Assembly: GCA_025963815.1 (NCBI GenBank)
Contig: JAOQAA010000520.1
Coordinates: 1-8,707 of the forward strand
Source of the DNA: Capsulimonas sp.
GTDB lineage: Bacteria > Armatimonadota > Armatimonadia > Armatimonadales > Capsulimonadaceae
DNA: 8,707 bases
Direction of reading: 5' to 3'
This document shows positions 6,503 to 8,707 of this stretch, in pieces. Under the pieces are notes generated by a model. That model was not told the origin of the DNA. It did no database searches and worked only from the letters and a program-made list of their open reading frames with translations. Position numbers and translations under genes: made by a program. Numbering within the stretch: the stretch's first letter is position 1; the number at the start of each line of letters is the position of its first letter.

Positions 6503-6742
6503 ATGTCTCTGGAACAGAATAATAGCGCGCTGCAAAATGAAGACATCTTGTCGGCGACGGACAAAATTATCGGAAAGTATGGGCGAAGCGGCTCCGGACG
6601 CGCATCGGCGCTCCGTTTGATCGGAGCCTACGTCATTATCCAAACGGAAGGGATTTCCGGCCTGCGCAAGCGCGGGTTCAGTCGAGGCAGCATTCAGCTT
6701 TATTTGGAAAAACTGCACGACGTGGAAGTTCGTGTTCCCTAA
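6503..6742 (+). CDS. Small basic protein, possible helix-turn-helix
   Basis: A 79-residue protein that I do not recognise as a named family. The N-terminal 20 residues are polar (MSLEQNNSALQNED). Residues 34-49 form a hydrophobic helix candidate. Residues 51-72 (ISGLRKRGFSRGSIQLYLEK) read like a helix-turn-helix with a basic recognition segment. AGGAGGA lies immediately before ATG 6503, with only two to three bases of spacing, which is short. The same frame has an ATG at 6491, but it lacks any ribosome site. The gene lies 69 bases after the hydrolase with no terminator between, so it may ride on the ABC operon transcript. A regulatory DNA-binding role is an inference from a short motif only. 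Confidence 0.65.
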   Translation: MSLEQNNSALQNEDILSATDKIIGKYGRSGSGRASALRLIGAYVIIQTEGISGLRKRGFSRGSIQLYLEKLHDVEVRVP

Positions 6743-6769
6743 CGCTTGGATTAGAAGTGGGTGTAAGAT

Positions 6770-6809
6770 GGGAATGTCTTTTGCAGAACATTTTGGAAAG
6801 GACATTCCC
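6770..6809 (+). promoter_or_regulatory. Hairpin masking the ribosome-binding site of the 93-residue ORF
   Basis: GGGAATGTC (6770-6778) is the exact complement of GACATTCCC (6801-6809). The stem extends through TTTT/AAAG (6779-6782 with 6797-6800, one G-T pair) to 13 bp, with a 14-base loop. The GGAAAGGA ribosome site (6795-6802) lies mostly in the 3' arm, and the stem ends on the base before ATG 6810. Translation should be blocked until the stem opens. There is no T-run, so it is not a terminator. Confidence 0.7.
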
Positions 6810-7091
6810 ATGACGGATCAACAAATTGGAACAGTCAACCCCGAGAAAGCCTTCGTACAGTCGACGTCTGGCGAATCCGTCACAGCCCAGTCGGTGGTGA
6901 CCGACCAAGGCATGGACAAGGAAGTCGTGACGCTTCACCCCTCAGCAGGGGCGAGCAGCGAAGCGCCGGCGTCCAGCGGCATCCCAAGCGCGAAGGCCCA
7001 GCAAGGACTTGTCGGTCACGCCACGGCGCCTCAAGATGAAACGCCAATGTCGGACCACATATTGTCGACCAACGATCGCGCTCGGATTTGA
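6810..7091 (+). CDS. Small low-complexity protein, likely disordered
   Basis: A 93-residue protein rich in Ser, Ala, Thr, Gln, Asp and Pro, with one Phe and no Cys, Trp or Tyr. Such a composition suggests an unfolded polypeptide. It has no signal peptide or membrane segment and matches no family I know. ATG 6810 is preceded by a strong GGAAAGGA at seven bases, and this is the reason for preferring it over the in-frame ATG at 6732. That earlier start would place the hairpin inside the coding region. The ribosome site is sequestered in a 13-bp stem, which itself argues that the frame is translated under control. A promoter for the next transcription unit lies 22 bases after the stop. Coding status is plausible but unproven. 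Confidence 0.55.
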   Translation: MTDQQIGTVNPEKAFVQSTSGESVTAQSVVTDQGMDKEVVTLHPSAGASSEAPASSGIPSAKAQQGLVGHATAPQDETPMSDHILSTNDRARI

Positions 7092-7113
7092 TTGGACTCG
7101 GCGAAGATACCTA

Positions 7114-7142
7114 TTGACGCCAATGCCAATCAGTGATATACT
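7114..7142 (+). promoter_or_regulatory. Sigma-70-type promoter
   Basis: TTGACG (7114-7119) and TATACT (7137-7142) are separated by exactly 17 bases, with one mismatch each from consensus. Transcription should begin near 7149. No start codon with a ribosome site follows before the terminator at 7209-7257. Confidence 0.75.
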
Positions 7143-7148
7143 GATTCT

Positions 7149-7257
7149 ACCCACCGGACACTCTCCGGTTGCGCCAGGGGCTGTATGAATTTACAACCTT
7201 GCGCAAACAAAAAGCCGTCCTATGCCGGAGTTAAATCCAGCATGGCGCGGCTTTTTT
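7149..7257 (+). ncRNA. Candidate structured small RNA or attenuator leader
   Basis: About 108 bases lie between the promoter and an intrinsic terminator, with no credible reading frame. Hairpin 1 is ACCGGA-CACTC-TCCGGT (7153-7169). Hairpin 2 pairs TGCGC (7170-7174) with GCGCA (7201-7205) and has inner pairs AGG/CCT and TGTA/TACA. The terminator stem follows. CTCCGG (7163-7168) in hairpin 1 could instead pair with CCGGAG (7225-7230) inside the terminator hairpin, giving a possible switch. It may be a free small RNA or a leader regulating the deacetylase gene, whose ATG lies 69 bases beyond the terminator. It matches no riboswitch class I can recall. Confidence 0.55.
7209..7257 (+). terminator. 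Rho-independent terminator
   Basis: The outer stem AAAAAGCCG (7209-7217) pairs with CGGCTTTTT (7248-7256). It continues with bulges through CC-ATGC/GCAT-GG to an inner GGA/TCC, and is followed by a run of six T's (7252-7257). It ends the candidate RNA that starts near 7149. Confidence 0.88.
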
Positions 7258-7263
7258 ATGTGG

Positions 7264-7297
7264 TCGCCTATCCAGGCGATACTGGGGTATAATCGCC
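7264..7297 (+). promoter_or_regulatory. -10-like element with nested inverted repeats before the deacetylase
   Basis: A perfect TATAAT is at 7288-7293, but no recognisable -35 precedes it. TCGCCT (7264-7269) and AGGCGA (7274-7279) form a perfect inverted repeat with a 4-base spacer. GGCGAT (7275-7280) also pairs with ATCGCC (7292-7297) across the -10. The alternating half-sites could bind a regulator or fold as rival hairpins. If it is a promoter, transcription would start about 25 bases before the ATG at 7326. Confidence 0.45.
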
Positions 7298-7325
7298 GTA
7301 TTCCACCTCGTCACGCGTGAGAAAC

Positions 7326-8444
7326 ATGTTAGATACCACACAACGCTTCCATCGCCTCAATGTCGCCCGCATCGCCGCCGCAGCGGTCTTGATCGCCGGA
7401 ATTCCCATGGTTTCGGGATGTAAAAACCCATTCCACAGGCGCACGGTCGCGACAGTATCTCCTGTTGCTAAGCCTGCTTCGCAAACGGCCGCCATACTGC
7501 CGGTGGATCTGACCAAGGTCCAGCCCAACGAAGCCGGCATGGTTCCGATTCTGGAGTATCACGACCTGGTCAATACGGCCAAGGCGACCGGATACCAGTA
7601 CTCGTCCGCAGCATTCCGCAAAGACATGGAATGGCTGTACGCCCATAACTACCGACCGGTGAGCCTGTCCGAATACGTCCAGGGCCGCGTCGACTGCCCC
7701 GCCGGCATGTCTCCCGTGATCCTGACATTCGATGACGCGCTCAAGGGCCAGTTTTACTACACGCCGGATGGCAAGATCGATCCGACCTGCGCCGTCGGTA
7801 TCCTGGACGATATGCACGCGCGTCATCCCGATTGGCCGCTGAAGGGCACGTTCTTCGTGCTGACCAACGGCGACCCCAAGCTCCCGCCCGCCTTCTATCA
7901 AGACCAGTACGCTCAAGGCAAGATGGAATATCTGGTGAAGGAAGGGTATGAGATCGGCAACCATACCATCCACCATCGCGCGGGCATCCGCCACTGGTCC
8001 GACGATCAGGTGATGGCTGAGTTCGCGGGCGCCGTCAAGAACATCCAGGCGATGCTGCCCAATTACAATGTAAACACGCTCGCCCTTCCGTTCGGTGTCT
8101 ACCCCAAAAACCAGAAACTCGTGATCGACGGTCAAAGCGGCGGCGTGAAGTACCACAACATCTGCGCCCTGCTGGCTGGCGCCGGCCCCGTCCATTCGCC
8201 GATGAGTAAGGACTTCAAGCCCTATCGCATGCAGCGGATCATTCCCGGCAACGAGAAATTCGCCATCAAGTACTGGCTCGACTGGCTGGAGCGCAACAAA
8301 GCCGACAAATACGTCAGCGACGGCGACCCAAACACATTCACCGTCAACACTATCTCCTCCGGCAAGTTGGACCCCGCGAAGATCGCGAAGGCGCACCTGC
8401 ACCTGCGGACGTACAATGGGACAACGGTGGCCTCAGCGAAGTAG
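7326..8444 (+). CDS. Polysaccharide deacetylase (NodB domain), predicted lipoprotein
   Basis: A 372-residue carbohydrate esterase family 4-type protein expected to remove N- or O-acetyl groups from cell-wall or extracellular polysaccharide. The N-terminus has a hydrophobic segment ending in lipobox VSGC (Cys32), so it should be anchored on the outer face of the membrane. A Pro/Ala-rich linker runs to about residue 68. The domain begins with VPILEYHDL (73-81). It has motif 1 TFDD (134-137, with catalytic Asp136 and metal ligand Asp137), motif 2 HTIHH (213-217; metal ligands His213, His217) and motif 3 LALPFGVYP (252-260). The key residues are intact. The C-terminal 70 residues are of unknown role. 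ATG 7326 gives a clean signal sequence; GTG 7317 would add three residues. Neither has a strong ribosome site. Confidence 0.92.
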   Translation: MLDTTQRFHRLNVARIAAAAVLIAGIPMVSGCKNPFHRRTVATVSPVAKPASQTAAILPVDLTKVQPNEAGMVPILEYHDLVNTAKATGYQYSSAAFRKDMEWLYAHNYRPVSLSEYVQGRVDCPAGMSPVILTFDDALKGQFYYTPDGKIDPTCAVGILDDMHARHPDWPLKGTFFVLTNGDPKLPPAFYQDQYAQGKMEYLVKEGYEIGNHTIHHRAGIRHWSDDQVMAEFAGAVKNIQAMLPNYNVNTLALPFGVYPKNQKLVIDGQSGGVKYHNICALLAGAGPVHSPMSKDFKPYRMQRIIPGNEKFAIKYWLDWLERNKADKYVSDGDPNTFTVNTISSGKLDPAKIAKAHLHLRTYNGTTVASAK

Positions 8445-8451
8445 GGACTCT

Positions 8452-8511
8452 ACCCACCCCAGCGCTTCGCGCCACCCGTCGCGGGAGGGGGGGCGCGAAG
8501 CGCCGGGGGGG
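8452..8511. repeat. Degenerate copy of the GC-rich palindromic repeat
   Basis: ACCCACCCCAGCGCTTCGCG begins the left arm (8452-8477), and the right arm GGCGCGAAGCGCCGGGG lies at 8492-8508. These are the same blocks as the palindrome at 1997-2158. The central CCCTCCCTTGAAGCAGGG block has been lost, leaving a compact hairpin. It starts eight bases after the deacetylase stop codon and could act as a transcript end. The right arm carries extra G's and several mismatches. Confidence 0.8.
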
Positions 8512-8553
8512 AACCAGCGCGAAATATCACTCAGAAATATTTCCAAATCACGG

Positions 8554-8582
8554 TTGACATCCCCATTTTCACCCGGTATAAT
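8554..8582 (+). promoter_or_regulatory. Consensus housekeeping promoter of the T-box transcript
   Basis: TTGACA (8554-8559) and TATAAT (8577-8582) are both perfect and separated by exactly 17 bases. Transcription should start near 8589-8590, about 15-25 bases before the first T-box element. Such a strong promoter is usual where control is exerted after initiation, as in a T-box leader. Confidence 0.93.
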
Positions 8583-8602
8583 ATTGCCCACAACTGAATT
8601 GA

Positions 8603-8707
8603 AATGCGTTGACGAGGACAATGTTACTGTACGGAGCTTTCAGAGAGCCGTCGCTTGGTGCGAGACGGCAGCGAAGCACAGTAGATCTCCCCTCCGAGCT
8701 GGCTGTT
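8603..8707 (+). promoter_or_regulatory. T-box leader, Stem I (cut by window end)
   Basis: A T-box binds a specific uncharged tRNA and then permits expression of an aminoacyl-tRNA synthetase or amino-acid gene. Stem I is visible here. The K-turn-like TGACGAGG (8610-8617) pairs GAGG with CCTC (8691-8694) before CCGAGCTGG. The mid-helix is TACTGT/ACAGTA (8625-8630 with 8678-8683). The AGAGAG bulge (8642-8647) and the distal helix GCCGTC/GACGGC (8647-8652 with 8664-8669) frame the TTGGTG apical loop (8655-8660). The specifier-loop side reads GATCTCC (8684-8690). By spacing to the lower helix the codon is CTC (leucine, 8687-8689); a one-base shift gives TCC (serine). The antiterminator and controlled gene are beyond the window. 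Confidence 0.88.

Noticed and set aside
7149..7257. Known riboswitch classes (c-di-GMP, fluoride, preQ1, ZTP, guanidine)
   Set aside because: The conserved core sequences I remember for these classes are absent. The element is left as unclassified.
7329..8402. 357-residue minus-strand frame opposite the deacetylase
   Set aside because: It is an antisense shadow of a gene with intact NodB motifs, and its length is a product of the GC-rich codon pattern.
8433..8621. 62-residue minus-strand frame between the deacetylase and the T-box
   Set aside because: It overlaps the palindromic repeat, the consensus promoter and the T-box, and has no ribosome site or homology that I can recognise.

Overview
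The window is about 8.7 kb of roughly 58-60% G+C bacterial chromosome with compact genes. Consensus-like housekeeping promoters (TTGACA/TATAAT type), several non-ATG starts, GC-rich dispersed palindromes and a T-box leader in a high-GC background all point to a bacterium outside the Proteobacteria. The overall look resembles Armatimonadota (for example Capsulimonas), but that is an impression from memory and not a proven assignment. I see no tRNA, rRNA, CRISPR array, transposase or phage gene.

Layout. At 1-53 there is probably the tail of an upstream gene, closed by a strong intrinsic terminator (71-110). pyrF (157-900, pyrimidine synthesis) follows. After a 9-bp inverted repeat comes an exported protein with three tandem DUF5666-like beta domains (960-1973). 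This gene faces the alanine dehydrogenase gene ald (2185-3303, minus strand). Between their convergent 3' ends lies a large palindrome with 56-nt arms (1997-2158). A 300-bp divergent intergenic region (3304-3601) separates ald from a three-gene plus-strand operon. That operon encodes an FtsX/MacB-type ABC permease (3644-4747), a LolD/MacB-type ATPase (4752-5483) and a divergent AXE1/CE7-like alpha/beta hydrolase (5480-6433, overlapping the ATPase by ATGA).

The stretch 6434-7316 is the least conventional part. It holds a 79-residue basic protein with a possible helix-turn-helix, and a 93-residue low-complexity protein whose ribosome-binding site is buried in a 13-bp hairpin. It also holds a promoter / structured RNA / terminator unit with no open frame (7114-7257), which is either a small RNA or an attenuator. 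A lipoprotein polysaccharide deacetylase (7326-8444) follows, then a degenerate third copy of the palindromic repeat. The window ends with a near-perfect promoter driving a T-box leader (8603-8707) that is cut by the window edge; the aminoacyl-tRNA synthetase or amino-acid gene it controls lies outside.

Pathway view. pyrF and ald are ordinary metabolism. The ABC pair, hydrolase and deacetylase suggest envelope or polysaccharide handling. I found no complete new system of the defence or mobile type. The strongest leads are RNA-level: the T-box, the 7114-7257 unit and the SD-masking hairpin.
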